Source of the DNA: Rubrivivax sp.
GTDB taxonomy: Bacteria; Pseudomonadota; Gammaproteobacteria; Burkholderiales; Burkholderiaceae_C
Direction of reading: 5' to 3'
Assembly (NCBI GenBank): GCA_030653505.1
Contig: JAURZK010000028.1
Span: 1 to 41,363 of the forward strand
DNA length: 41,363 nt
Part shown: piece by piece, positions 28,794-37,792 of the stretch
Layout of the letters: the number at the start of each line of letters is the position of its first letter
Position numbering within the stretch: position 1 is the stretch's first letter
The notes under the pieces: generated by a model
What the model was told of the DNA's origin: nothing
Database searches by the model: none
The model's input: the letters and a program-made list of their open reading frames with translations, nothing else
Made by a program: the position numbers and the translations under genes

Positions 28794-29992
28794 CCGCACC
28801 GCCGGCACCCCCGGCCGCCACGCCGCCTGCTGCGCCGCCCGGGCGCCCGCTCGTGCGCTTCGGCGCACTGTCGTTTGCCTACTTCGCGGCCATCGGCCTG
28901 TTCAACCCGTACGCGCCGCTGTGGTTCCAGTCGCTGGGTTTTTCGACGCTGCTCATCGGCACGCTGGCCTCGCTGCAGAGCTGGACGCGTGTGGTCGCCC
29001 CCTACGCCTGGAGCTGGTGGGGCGACCACAGCGGCCGGCGCGTCGAGCTCATCCGCCTGGCCGCCTTCGGCGCGCTGCTGGCCGCGCTGGGCCTGTTCGG
29101 CGTGCGTGCCGCGGTGCCGGTGGCGCTGGTCGTGGCACTGCTCTTCCTGGCCAACAGCGGCGTCGTGCCGTTGTACGAGGCGCTGCTGTCGCAGCACCTG
29201 AACACGGCCACCGGCATCGACCCGGCGCGCTACGGGCGTGTGCGCATGTGGGGCTCGGTGGGTTTCATCGTTTCGGTGACAGGGTTCGGCGCGCTGCTCG
29301 AGGCTGCCGGCATCGGCGTCTTCCCCTGGTTCGTGGCGGCGATGAACGCGCTGCTGCTCGCGGCGGCGCTTCGCCTGCCCGCCACGCGCAGCGGGGCCGT
29401 GCACGACGAACCCGCGCCGCCGGTGCTGCCGTTGCTGCGTCGGCCCGCCGTCGCCTGGTTCTTTGCTTCGACATTTTTCACCGTGCTGGCGCATGTCAGC
29501 CTCTATGCCTTCTTCTCGCTCTATCTCGTCTCGCTGGGCTATGGCAAGGCGGCGGTGGGCGCCTTCTGGGCCATCAGCGTGGTGGCCGAAATTGGTTTCT
29601 TCTGGTTCCAGGGGCGCTTCTTCCACTGGCTGTCGCCGGTGGGCTGGCTGAAGCTGGTGGCCGCAGTTACCACGCTGCGTTTCGCAGCTGTCGCCGCAGG
29701 GGGCTCGGTGCCGGCGGTGCTGGGTCTGGCGCAGGCGGCGCACGCCATCACCTTTGCGGGCCATCACGCGGCCTGCATAGCGCTGGTGCACCGCCACTTC
29801 CCCGACCGCCTGCGTGGCCGCGGCCAGGCGCTGTACACCACGCTGGGTTACGGCCTGTCGGGGGTGATCGGCGGTGTGGGTGGCGGCTTGCTCATCGAGC
29901 GCCTGAGCTACGCCGCGGTGTTCTGGGCCGCGGCGCTGTGCGGCGTGCTGGCCTGGGGGTGCGCGCAGCGCGCTGCGGCGAACACGGCCTGA
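28790..29992 (+). CDS. MFS transporter (3-phenylpropionate/nucleoside transporter-like)
   Basis: A 12-span major facilitator protein of about 400 residues, beginning its first span with [20 protein letters not shown]. It has the inter-helix motif [11 protein letters not shown] after TM2 and [23 protein letters not shown] in the second half, resembling the MFS group containing HcaT/LacY-like permeases. The substrate is unknown. The start is uncertain: TTG 28790 overlaps the aroC stop and would give a Pro/Ala-rich leader, while GTG 28853 gives a 379-residue product starting right at the first span. Position behind aroC suggests cotranscription but not necessarily an aromatic substrate. Confidence 0.82.
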   Translation: MTAPPAPPAATPPAAPPGRPLVRFGALSFAYFAAIGLFNPYAPLWFQSLGFSTLLIGTLASLQSWTRVVAPYAWSWWGDHSGRRVELIRLAAFGALLAALGLFGVRAAVPVALVVALLFLANSGVVPLYEALLSQHLNTATGIDPARYGRVRMWGSVGFIVSVTGFGALLEAAGIGVFPWFVAAMNALLLAAALRLPATRSGAVHDEPAPPVLPLLRRPAVAWFFASTFFTVLAHVSLYAFFSLYLVSLGYGKAAVGAFWAISVVAEIGFFWFQGRFFHWLSPVGWLKLVAAVTTLRFAAVAAGGSVPAVLGLAQAAHAITFAGHHAACIALVHRHFPDRLRGRGQALYTTLGYGLSGVIGGVGGGLLIERLSYAAVFWAAALCGVLAWGCAQRAAANTA

Positions 29993-30000
29993 CCGTCCAG

Positions 30001-30040
30001 GCGGCGGGCCGCACGGCAGGCCTGCTTCGGGCCGCGCCGC
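30001..30040 (+). other. GC-rich dyad region between the MFS and GGDEF/EAL genes
   Basis: GCGGCG (30001-30006) and CGCCGC (30035-30040) are complementary, and a perfect ten-base palindrome GCAGGCCTGC lies at 30016-30025. No T tract follows. This could be the end of the aroC-MFS transcript. In the remaining 29993-30124 I see no clear promoter. Confidence 0.3.
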
Positions 30041-30124
30041 CCTACATACGCGGCGCCCGGGGCCGATATCCCGGGTGGACGCCCCGGCCGGCAAGGCTGG
30101 GTCGCACCTGCCCGCACCCCGCCC

Positions 30125-32998
30125 ATGCCGCCCAAGCCGCCCTCCGCCACCCCGCCGATCCCGACGCTGCCCGCCCGGGCCGGTGCCGCCGAGCCCGCGC
30201 CAGTGATGGGCCAGCGTCGTGTGCGTGTGGCCATGTACGTGGCCTTTGCGGTGTTGGCTGTCGCCATCGTGCTGCAGGGCTGGAGCAGCCTGCGCCTGGA
30301 ATCCATGCACGCTGCAGACACCGAGATCCTCGATCACGCGGGCCTGCAGCGCACCTTCTCGCAGCAGGCAGGCCGCCTGGCGGCCATGGTGGTCGAGGCT
30401 GCCGACGACGCACCCGAACGCGCGCTGCGTGTGCAGGCCCTGCAGCGGCTGGTCAGTGCATCGGCCCAGGACGCGCTGCTGATGGAGGCTCTGCTGTCGC
30501 GCCAGATGGCGCGCTCGGCCGAACTGCAGCAGCATCTGGGCGACGCGCTTTTGCATTGGCAGGCGGCGCGCGAACGGCTGTGGTACCGCAGCGAGACCAT
30601 GCTGCGCCAGGCCGACGAAGGCAGCGCAGAGACGCTGCGCCGCAGCGCCGCGGCCGTGCAGGCCGAGACCGAGCCCGCGTTGGCGGCGGCGGCGCAGCTG
30701 TCGGCACGGCTGCGCGAGGCGGCCGAGGCACGTGCGCAGCAGGTGGGCCGCGAACTGCGCTGGGGTCTGGCCGGCATGTTGGTGCTGCTGGGCGCCCTGG
30801 GGCTGGTGGTGGTGGAACCCACCGCCCGCGCGGTGCGCCGGCACGGCCTGCGCCTGCGCGAACAGGCGGCCGAGCTCGAGCGTCTGGCGCTCGTGGCCGA
30901 ACACACCACGGCCCTGGTGCTCATCACCGACGCCGACGATCTGATCGTCTGGGCCAACAGCGCCTTCACGCGGGGCACCGGCTGGCCGCTGGCCGAAGCC
31001 CGTGGCCGGCGCCCGGGTGAACTGCTGGCCCACCCGCAGGCCGAAGCCACGGTGCAAGAGCGCCTGTGCCAGGCCGTGCAGGAAGCCCAGGGCCTGCGCA
31101 TCGAGGGCCTGCACCAGACGCGTGACGGGCGCGACCTCTGGCTGGACGTCGACCTGCGCCCGCTGCACGAGGACGGCCGCGGGTTGCGCGGCTTCGTGCG
31201 CGTGTGCAGCGACACCACCGCGCGTGTGCAGCAGCAGGCCAAGCTGGCCGCGCTGTGGGCGGCACTGCCCGCCGGCGTCGCCGTGCTGGGGCCCGAGGCG
31301 CAGATCCTCGACGCCAACCGCGAGGCCGAACGCATGCTCGGCCTGACCCTGTCGCAGATGCAGGGCCTGGTGGCGGTGGACCCGCGCTGGCGCTGCCTGC
31401 GCGCCGACGGCAGCGACTACCCGCCCGACGAGTTGCCGGCCGCGCGCACGCTGGCCACCGGACTGCCGCTGCACAACGAGACCATGGGCGTGCACACCCC
31501 GGCGGGCGAACTGCGCTGGCTGCTGGTGAACACGCAGCCGCAGCGCAACAGTGCCGGCCAGGTCACGGGCGTGGTCGCGTGTTTCAGCGACATCACCGTC
31601 AGCCGCGAACTGCAGCAGCGCCTGCACGTCAGCGCGCGCACCGACGCGCTGACCCGCCTGCCCAACCGCGCCGTGGTCATGGAACGGCTGCAGCTGGCCA
31701 TCGCGCACCTGCGGCGCCATTCCGGCTATGGCTTCGCGGTGCTGTTCATGGACTTCGACCGCTTCAAGCAGGTCAACGACACCCTGGGCCACAACGCCGG
31801 CGACGAACTGCTGCGCCAGCTGGCGCAGCGCCTGACGCTGGCGCTGCGACCGGGCGACGCCGTGGCGCGGATGGACGGCCCCATCGCCGCGCGCCTGGGC
31901 GGCGACGAGTTCGTCGTCGTGCTCGACGGCGTCGGCGACGCCCAACGCGCCTGCCACATCGCCGAACGGCTGCTGCGTGAACTGGGTGAGCCCTACCTCA
32001 TCGACAACACGCCGCTGCAGAGCAGCGTGAGCATCGGCGTCGTGGTGTGCGCCGATGCGCAGCGGCTGGGTGCCGACGACGTTGGCGACGAGGCCGTGGC
32101 CGAGGAGGTGCTGCGCAACGCCGACACGGCGATGTACGAGGCCAAGCGTGCCGGCCGCGGCCGCTGGGTGCTGTTCGACGATTCGATGCACGAACGTGTG
32201 GTGCGTGTGCTGGCGGTCGAGTCCGACCTGCGGCGCGCGCTGAAGGAGGGCGAGCTCTTTGTCGTCTACCAGCCGGTGGTGAGCCTGGTCGACCGCCGCA
32301 TGTCGGGCGTCGAGGCGCTGGTGCGCTGGAACCACCCGCAGCGCGGGCTGGTGCCGCCGATGGACTTCGTGCCCGTGGCCGAGGAGTGCGGGCTCATCGA
32401 CGCGCTGGGCACCTTCGTGCTGGAAACCGCCTGCCGGCAGTTCATGCAGTGGCAGCACACGCTGGGCGGCCTGGCGCCCCGGCAGCTGGCGGTGAACCTG
32501 TCGCGTGCGCAGCTCAAGCGCGCCGAGCTGGTGGACGAGGTCTGCAGCGTGCTGCAGGCCTGCGGCATGTCGCCGGCGCAGTTGCAGCTGGAGGTGACCG
32601 AGAGCCTGGCCGCGCAGGACGAAGCCGTGCAGCTCACGCTGCGCGCGCTGAAGGCACTGGGCGTGCGCCTGGCGCTGGACGACTTCGGCACCGGCTATTC
32701 CAGCCTGGCCTGCCTGCACCAGATGCCGGTGGACACCGTGAAGGTCGACCGCAGCTTTGTCAAACATGCCGAGACGGTGGAGTACCACCGTGTGTTGATC
32801 GAGGCCACGGTGCGCGTCGCCCGCACCATGGGCATGAACACCGTCGCCGAGGGCATAGAGACCGAGGGCCAGGCGGTGCTGATGCGGGCACTGACCTGCG
32901 ACGCCGGACAGGGTTACCTCTTCAGCCGGCCGCTGGAGGCCCCTGACCTCGAGCGCTGGGCCCGGGCTCAGACGGCGCAGGTGGTCCACACCGCCTAG
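30125..32998 (+). CDS. Membrane-bound sensor protein with PAS, GGDEF and EAL domains
   Basis: A 957-residue cyclic-di-GMP turnover protein. In order: TM1 (about residues 33-53); a periplasmic domain with AGLQRTFSQQAGRLA, resembling the PilJ-type four-helix sensor; TM2 (about 213-233); two PAS domains (about 250-365 and 370-490); GGDEF (about 495-675) and EAL (about 690-945). The GGDEF motif is intact at 592-596 (ARLGGDEFVVV), with DFDRFKQVNDTLGHNAGD before it. The EAL motif is intact at 730-732, with LDDFGTGYSSLA, VKVDRSF and AEGIETEGQ. Both synthase and phosphodiesterase activities are possible. No I-site RxxD stands at the usual place. The start could instead be ATG 30206. Confidence 0.9.
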   Translation: MPPKPPSATPPIPTLPARAGAAEPAPVMGQRRVRVAMYVAFAVLAVAIVLQGWSSLRLESMHAADTEILDHAGLQRTFSQQAGRLAAMVVEAADDAPERALRVQALQRLVSASAQDALLMEALLSRQMARSAELQQHLGDALLHWQAARERLWYRSETMLRQADEGSAETLRRSAAAVQAETEPALAAAAQLSARLREAAEARAQQVGRELRWGLAGMLVLLGALGLVVVEPTARAVRRHGLRLREQAAELERLALVAEHTTALVLITDADDLIVWANSAFTRGTGWPLAEARGRRPGELLAHPQAEATVQERLCQAVQEAQGLRIEGLHQTRDGRDLWLDVDLRPLHEDGRGLRGFVRVCSDTTARVQQQAKLAALWAALPAGVAVLGPEAQILDANREAERMLGLTLSQMQGLVAVDPRWRCLRADGSDYPPDELPAARTLATGLPLHNETMGVHTPAGELRWLLVNTQPQRNSAGQVTGVVACFSDITVSRELQQRLHVSARTDALTRLPNRAVVMERLQLAIAHLRRHSGYGFAVLFMDFDRFKQVNDTLGHNAGDELLRQLAQRLTLALRPGDAVARMDGPIAARLGGDEFVVVLDGVGDAQRACHIAERLLRELGEPYLIDNTPLQSSVSIGVVVCADAQRLGADDVGDEAVAEEVLRNADTAMYEAKRAGRGRWVLFDDSMHERVVRVLAVESDLRRALKEGELFVVYQPVVSLVDRRMSGVEALVRWNHPQRGLVPPMDFVPVAEECGLIDALGTFVLETACRQFMQWQHTLGGLAPRQLAVNLSRAQLKRAELVDEVCSVLQACGMSPAQLQLEVTESLAAQDEAVQLTLRALKALGVRLALDDFGTGYSSLACLHQMPVDTVKVDRSFVKHAETVEYHRVLIEATVRVARTMGMNTVAEGIETEGQAVLMRALTCDAGQGYLFSRPLEAPDLERWARAQTAQVVHTA

Positions 32999-33007
32999 GC
33001 GCGTTCT

Positions 33008-33029
33008 CCCCGGTCCGCCCCCGGTCCGC
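33008..33029 (+). repeat. Perfect 11-bp tandem duplication upstream of the RND genes
   Basis: CCCCGGTCCGC occurs twice head to tail at 33008-33018 and 33019-33029, ten bases after the GGDEF/EAL stop. Eleven bases is close to one helical turn. It could be slipped-strand duplication or a paired protein site; no other evidence separates these. Confidence 0.6.
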
Positions 33030-33096
33030 ACTGGTTCGACGGCGGTTCGGCGCTGCCTGCAGTTCGTCGCCCGCTGCTCACGCTTCGTCGCAAATC

Positions 33097-33115
33097 CGCC
33101 CCGTGCGCCGGGGCG
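33097..33115 (+). promoter_or_regulatory. Hairpin/dyad upstream of the RND adaptor, possible operator
   Basis: CGCCCCG (33097-33103) and CGGGGCG (33109-33115) form a perfect seven-base inverted repeat around TGCGC. TACACT at 33121-33126 could be a -10 element, which would place this dyad over the -35 region. It might bind a repressor or end the preceding transcript; no T tract follows. Confidence 0.3.
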
Positions 33116-33176
33116 CTGCCTACACTGCGCGGCGTCGACAGGGGCTTGCCTGCGCATCGAGTTGAGGGGACACGAG

Positions 33177-34406
33177 ATGAAGAAGAAGTGGTGGCTGGCC
33201 GGTGGCCTGGGCGTGGTGGTGCTGGCCGGTGCGGGTGGGGCCTGGCAGGCCGGCCTGCTGAAGGGGCTGGGCGTCGCGCCCGGCCTGGCGGTGGCGCAGT
33301 CGGCCTCGGCTGCGTCCGACGGCAAGGGCGGCAAAGGCGAGAAGGGTGACAAGAAGCCCGACGTGCCGCTGGAATTCGCCCCGCGCGAGGTGGTGCAGCC
33401 CGCGCTGGCACGCCTGCCGGGCGTGGTGGAATTCTCCGGCCCGCTGGTGGCGCCGCAGACGGCCATGGTGCGCGCCAAGGCCGGCGGCACGCTGTTGACC
33501 CTGGCGGTGGCCGAAGGCAGCCGCGTGCGTGCCGGGCAACTGCTGGGCCGCATCGAACTGGCCGACCTGGCCAGCCGCGTCGCCGAGCGCGGCGCCAACC
33601 TCGAATCGGCGCGCGCCACGCTGGCCCAGGCCGAGCGTTCCCACGCCAGCAACGAACGCCTGGCGGCGCAGCAGTTCATTTCGTCCAGCGCGGTGGACAG
33701 TTCACGCGCCGCGCTCGACACGGCACGTGCGCAGCTCAACGCGGCGCAAGCCTCGCTGGAGACCACCCGCGTCGGCCTGCGCGACGCCAACCTCGTGGCG
33801 CCCATCTCGGGCATCGTGGCCAAACGGCATGTGGTGGCGGGCGAAAAGCTCAGCGCCGAGCAGCCCGTGCTGAGCATCGTCGACCTGGCGACGCTGGAAC
33901 TGGCAGGCAGCGTCGGCACGCACGAGGTCAGCCGCATCGCGCCGGGCATGGCCGTGGACGTGCAGGTCGAAGGTGTCGACAAGCCGGTGGCAGGGCACAT
34001 CGCGCGCATCGCGCCGGCGGCCGAGCCCGGCACCCGCAGCATCGGCGTGACCATCGCGCTGGCGAATCCGAAGGAGACGCTGCGTGCCGGGCAGTACGCG
34101 CTGGCCCGCGCCACGCTGGCCGACGATGCCGACCGCCTGACCCTGCCCGCCAGCGCCGTGGGCAACACCTCGGGCCAGGACCATGTCTGGGTCATCGAAA
34201 GCGGCGTGCTGGCGCGCCGTGCCGTCACCCTGGGCCGCAAGGATGCACGCGAGGGCCGTGTCGAGGTGCTGCAGGGGGTGACACCCGCCAGCCAGGTGCT
34301 CGCCGCGCGTTTCGACAACCTGCGCGAAGGCGCCAAGGCGCTGGTGGTGGCGGGCAAGACGGCGCCGGTGGCGTCGGCCGCGGCGTCCACGCCCCTGGTC
34401 AAGTAA
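33177..34406 (+). CDS. RND efflux periplasmic adaptor (membrane fusion protein)
   Basis: Links an RND pump to an outer-membrane channel. The 409-residue protein begins with a signal anchor (WWLAGGLGVVVLAGAGGAW) and no lipobox Cys. A low-complexity basic linker follows (DGKGGKGEKGDKKPD). Then come the lipoyl halves (MVRAKAGGTLLTLAVAEGSR and LVAPISGIVAKRHVVAGEK) flanking a coiled-coil hairpin rich in Ala, Glu and Arg (about residues 130-195), a beta-barrel domain and a membrane-proximal domain. GAGGGGA at 33164-33170 is a good ribosome-binding site six bases before ATG 33177, so I reject the upstream TTG at 33162. The pump gene follows 15 bases later. Confidence 0.9.
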   Translation: MKKKWWLAGGLGVVVLAGAGGAWQAGLLKGLGVAPGLAVAQSASAASDGKGGKGEKGDKKPDVPLEFAPREVVQPALARLPGVVEFSGPLVAPQTAMVRAKAGGTLLTLAVAEGSRVRAGQLLGRIELADLASRVAERGANLESARATLAQAERSHASNERLAAQQFISSSAVDSSRAALDTARAQLNAAQASLETTRVGLRDANLVAPISGIVAKRHVVAGEKLSAEQPVLSIVDLATLELAGSVGTHEVSRIAPGMAVDVQVEGVDKPVAGHIARIAPAAEPGTRSIGVTIALANPKETLRAGQYALARATLADDADRLTLPASAVGNTSGQDHVWVIESGVLARRAVTLGRKDAREGRVEVLQGVTPASQVLAARFDNLREGAKALVVAGKTAPVASAAASTPLVK

Positions 34407-34421
34407 CGCGAGGAGCGGACC

Positions 34422-37400
34422 ATGTGGATCACCCGCGTCTCGATCAACAACCCCGTCTTCGCCGCCATGGTGATGGTGGCGCTGTGCGTGCTGGGCCTGT
34501 TCAGCTACGCCAAGCTGGGTGTCGAGCAGATGCCCGACATCAGCTTCCCCGGCGCCTGGATGGAAGTGCGTTATCCGGGTGCTTCCCCAGAGGCGGTGGA
34601 GCGTGAACTCATCAAGCCGCTGGAAGAGGCCGTCAACGGTGTCGCCGGCGTCAAGCGCATCACCTCGGGCGCACGCGAGGGCACGGGTTTCGTCAACATC
34701 GAGTTCGGCCTCGACGCCGACATGGGCCGCGCGCTGCAGGACCTGCGCGACCGCGTCGCGGTGGTGCAGGGCGGCTTCCCCAAGGACGTGAAGGCGCCGA
34801 CCATCGCGCGCTGGAACAACGACAACAACGAACCGGTGGTCAACCTGGCGCTGGTGAGCGCCACGCGCAGCGGGCGTGAGCTGTCCATCCTGGCCGAGAA
34901 CGCCGTCGACAAGCGTCTGCGCCGCGTCGAGGGCGTGGCGCGGGTCGAGGTGCAGGGCCTGACCCAGCGCGAGGTGCGCATCGACCTCGACCCGACGCGG
35001 CTGCGCGCCTACGCCGTGACGCCGGCCGAGATCGCCAGCGCGCTGAAGGAGGCCAACGCCGACCAGCCGGTGGGCCTGCTCAGCGACCACACGCAGGACG
35101 TGCTGCTGCGCGTGGAGGGCCGCGTGCGCGACCCGCGCCAGTTCGAGAACGTGGTGGTCGCCCGCCGCGGCAACCTGAGCCTGACGCTGGCCGACCTGGG
35201 GCAACTCGTCGAGCGTGAGCGTGAACCCGACTCGCTCTCGCGCATCAACGGCCAGCGTGCCATCACCTTCAACGTCTTCAAGCAGCAGGACGCCAACATC
35301 GTCGCCGCCGGCGAAGCCGTCAAGAAGGCCGTCGACGAGGTGCGCAAGACGCTGCCGCCCGACGTGGAACTGCGCCTGGTCTACGCCAGCAGCGACTGGG
35401 TCAAGGGCAGCCTGACCGGGCTGCGCAACACGCTGATCGAAGGCGCGCTGCTGACGATCGCCATCGTCTTCCTCTTCCTGCACAGCTGGCGCAGCACCAT
35501 CATCACGGGCCTGACGCTGCCCATCGCCGTCATCAGCAGCTTCATCGCCGTCTACGCCTTCGGCTTCACGCTGAACTTCATGACGATGATGGCGCTGAGC
35601 CTGTGCATCGGCCTGCTCATCGACGACGCCATCGTCGTGCGCGAGAACATCGTGCGCCACATCGGCATGGGCAAGGACCACTTCCGCGCCGCGCGTGAAG
35701 GCACCGACGAGATCGGTCTGGCGGTGATGGCCACCACCTTCGCCATCGTCGCGGTGTTCGCGCCGGTGGCCTTCATGGGCGGCATCATCGGCAAGTTCTT
35801 CTACCCCTTCGGCATCACCGTGGTGGTGGCCGTGCTGGTGAGCCTCTTCGTGAGCTTCACGCTCGACCCCATGCTCAGCAGCATCTGGCACGACCCGCCG
35901 GCCACGCGGATGAAGAAGCTGCCCGTCATCGGCCACGCCATCCGCGCCACCGACGCCGCCATGGACGCACTGCACCGCGTCTACGAACGTGCCATCCACT
36001 GGATCTTCAGCGAACGCCGCTGGACGCTCGGGCTGCGCAGGTTCCGGCTGGGCATCCCGGTCTACGCCCACGGCTTCGACGCGAACAACCGGCGCGACAA
36101 GGGCAGCCCGCGCCACTGGCGCCTGGCCACGCTGACGCCGCGCGGCGTGGTGGTCAGCGTGGGCGCCTTGAGCTTCGTCGCCGCGCTGGGCCTGGCCCCG
36201 CTGGTCGGCAGCGAGTTCGTGCCCGAGACCGACCAGGGCTACACGCAGCTGGCGCTGCGCATGCCGGTGGGCAGCAGCCTGGACCGCAGCGACGCCAAGG
36301 TGCGGCAGATCGAGGCCATCGTGCTGGCGCTGCCCGAGGTGCGCGACGTCTCGACCTGGGTCGGCGGCGCCGGCCAGCGCAGCCAGGCCTGGATGAACAT
36401 CGCGCTGAAGGACCGCAAGGACCGCAGCCGCAGCCAGAAGGAAGTGGAAGAGGCCATCCGCAAGGAGATCGCGCGCATCCCCGGCACCGACGCCAGCGTG
36501 GGCTTCAACCGGCCGATCTACGTCGCCATCCTGGGCAGCGACGCCGACGGGCTGGCCAAGGAGGCGCTGGCCTTCGCCGAGAAGGTGAAAAGGATCCCCG
36601 GCGTGGTCGACGTCGAGAGCTCGGTGCAGCAGGGCCTGCCGGCCTTCGCCGTGAAGCTCAAGCCCGGCGCCGTGCGTGAACTGGGGCTGACGGCGCCGCA
36701 GCTGGCCAGCAGCCTGCGTGCCTACGTCAACGGCGAGACGGCGACCTACTGGACGACACCCGACGGTGACCAGGTGGATGTCGTGCTGCGCCTGAACGAG
36801 ACCCAGCGTGAACGCGTGGAGCAGCTGCGTGCGCTGCCGGTGGCCTTCGCGAAGGACGGCACGCCGATCAGCCTGGACAGCGTGGCCACCATCGAAAGCG
36901 TGTTCAACCCCGAGGTCATCCGGCGCCAGAACCTGCAGCGCCGCGAGGCCGTGTTCGCCGGCGTGCAGGGCCGCAGTGCGGGCGACGTGGGCAAGGACGT
37001 GCAGGCGCTGATCAAGGCCACCACGCTGCCGCCGGGCTACACCTTCGACATCGGCGGCCGCATGCAGCAGCAGGCGGAAGCCTTCGGCGGCCTGCTGGCG
37101 GCGATGGCGCTGGCGGCGATCTTCATCTACATCGTGCTGGCCAGCCAGTTCGGCAGCTTCCTGCAGCCCATCGCCATCATGGCGAGCCTGCCGCTGGCGC
37201 TCATCGGCGTGATGCTGGCGCTGCTGTTCACGAAGAGCACGCTGAACATCTTCAGCATGATCGGCCTGGTGATGCTGATGGGCCTGGTGACGAAAAACGC
37301 CATCCTGCTGGTCGACTTCGCCAACCACGCGCGCAGGGCCGGCGCCACGGTGCCCGAGGCGCTGCTGCAGGCCGGGCTGACGCGCATGCGGCCGATCATC

Positions 37401-37643
37401 ATGACGACGATGGCCATGGTCTTCGGCATGCTGCCGCTGGCGCTGAACGACGGCGGCGAGTCGCAGGCGCCGATGGGGCGCGCGATCATCGGCGGCGTCA
37501 TCACCAGCACGCTGCTGACGCTGGTGGTGGTGCCGGTGATGTACAGCTACCTGGCGCGGCTGCGCAAGCCCAAGGTGGCAGCGGCCGAGCCGGCGGCGGG
37601 TGGTGCGGCGGGGCCGCTGGTGATGCCGGCCGACCGGGAGTGA
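34422..37643 (+). CDS. RND family inner-membrane efflux transporter
   Basis: A proton-driven pump of the hydrophobe/amphiphile efflux family, 1073 residues. TM1 lies in NPVFAAMVMVALCVLGLFSY; two large periplasmic loops follow TM1 and TM7. The proton-relay residues are present: Asp401-Asp402 in GLLIDDAIVVREN and Lys958 in GLVTKNAILLVDFANHARR. The linker before TM7 is longer than usual, with a basic stretch around RRFRLGIPVYAHG to NNRRDKGSPRHWR (about 36031-36120). AGGAG at 34411-34415 precedes the ATG by six bases. No outer-membrane factor or regulator gene is adjacent, so it probably borrows a TolC-like channel. Substrates cannot be predicted. Confidence 0.92.
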   Translation: MWITRVSINNPVFAAMVMVALCVLGLFSYAKLGVEQMPDISFPGAWMEVRYPGASPEAVERELIKPLEEAVNGVAGVKRITSGAREGTGFVNIEFGLDADMGRALQDLRDRVAVVQGGFPKDVKAPTIARWNNDNNEPVVNLALVSATRSGRELSILAENAVDKRLRRVEGVARVEVQGLTQREVRIDLDPTRLRAYAVTPAEIASALKEANADQPVGLLSDHTQDVLLRVEGRVRDPRQFENVVVARRGNLSLTLADLGQLVEREREPDSLSRINGQRAITFNVFKQQDANIVAAGEAVKKAVDEVRKTLPPDVELRLVYASSDWVKGSLTGLRNTLIEGALLTIAIVFLFLHSWRSTIITGLTLPIAVISSFIAVYAFGFTLNFMTMMALSLCIGLLIDDAIVVRENIVRHIGMGKDHFRAAREGTDEIGLAVMATTFAIVAVFAPVAFMGGIIGKFFYPFGITVVVAVLVSLFVSFTLDPMLSSIWHDPPATRMKKLPVIGHAIRATDAAMDALHRVYERAIHWIFSERRWTLGLRRFRLGIPVYAHGFDANNRRDKGSPRHWRLATLTPRGVVVSVGALSFVAALGLAPLVGSEFVPETDQGYTQLALRMPVGSSLDRSDAKVRQIEAIVLALPEVRDVSTWVGGAGQRSQAWMNIALKDRKDRSRSQKEVEEAIRKEIARIPGTDASVGFNRPIYVAILGSDADGLAKEALAFAEKVKRIPGVVDVESSVQQGLPAFAVKLKPGAVRELGLTAPQLASSLRAYVNGETATYWTTPDGDQVDVVLRLNETQRERVEQLRALPVAFAKDGTPISLDSVATIESVFNPEVIRRQNLQRREAVFAGVQGRSAGDVGKDVQALIKATTLPPGYTFDIGGRMQQQAEAFGGLLAAMALAAIFIYIVLASQFGSFLQPIAIMASLPLALIGVMLALLFTKSTLNIFSMIGLVMLMGLVTKNAILLVDFANHARRAGATVPEALLQAGLTRMRPIIMTTMAMVFGMLPLALNDGGESQAPMGRAIIGGVITSTLLTLVVVPVMYSYLARLRKPKVAAAEPAAGGAAGPLVMPADRE

Positions 37644-37673
37644 CGGGGCCGTGGGGCCAGGGGCAGCGTGCGG

Positions 37674-37693
37674 TGTTGCACGTTGTTGCAGGT
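37674..37693 (+). repeat. 10-bp tandem direct repeat upstream of the PEP-CTERM gene
   Basis: TGTTGCACGT at 37674-37683 is followed directly by TGTTGCAGGT at 37684-37693, nine of ten bases identical, with exactly one helical turn period. It lies about 100 bases before the start codon. It could be a binding site for an activator. In the rest of the 149 bp gap I see no convincing sigma-70 promoter. Confidence 0.5.
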
Positions 37694-37792
37694 CCGGTGG
37701 CCACTGCGCCCGCCAAACCCGCGGATCGGGGGGCTAGGGCAGGGGCCGGGTGCGTAGCATCCGGTTCCTTCCGACCGATCGAAAGAACCGCC

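Noticed and set aside
28385..34468. A 2027-codon open frame on the minus strand
   Set aside because: It is antisense to aroC, the MFS gene, the GGDEF/EAL gene and the RND adaptor, all of which have clear motifs on the plus strand. Its Gln/His/Arg-rich composition is the usual shadow of high-GC genes.
33702..37328. A 1208-codon open frame on the minus strand
   Set aside because: Antisense to the RND pump; composition rich in His, Asp and Gln with no domain, while the plus strand has complete RND motifs.
37674..37690. Sigma-54 promoter before the PEP-CTERM gene
   Set aside because: TTGCAC and TTGC are present but the -24 GG is TT and the spacing is one base short of TGGCAC-N5-TTGC, so the match is not acceptable.
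37640..37792. Longer N-terminus for the PEP-CTERM protein
   Set aside because: The extra 51 residues precede a canonical signal peptide and would block its function; they cover the RND stop and the intergenic region.
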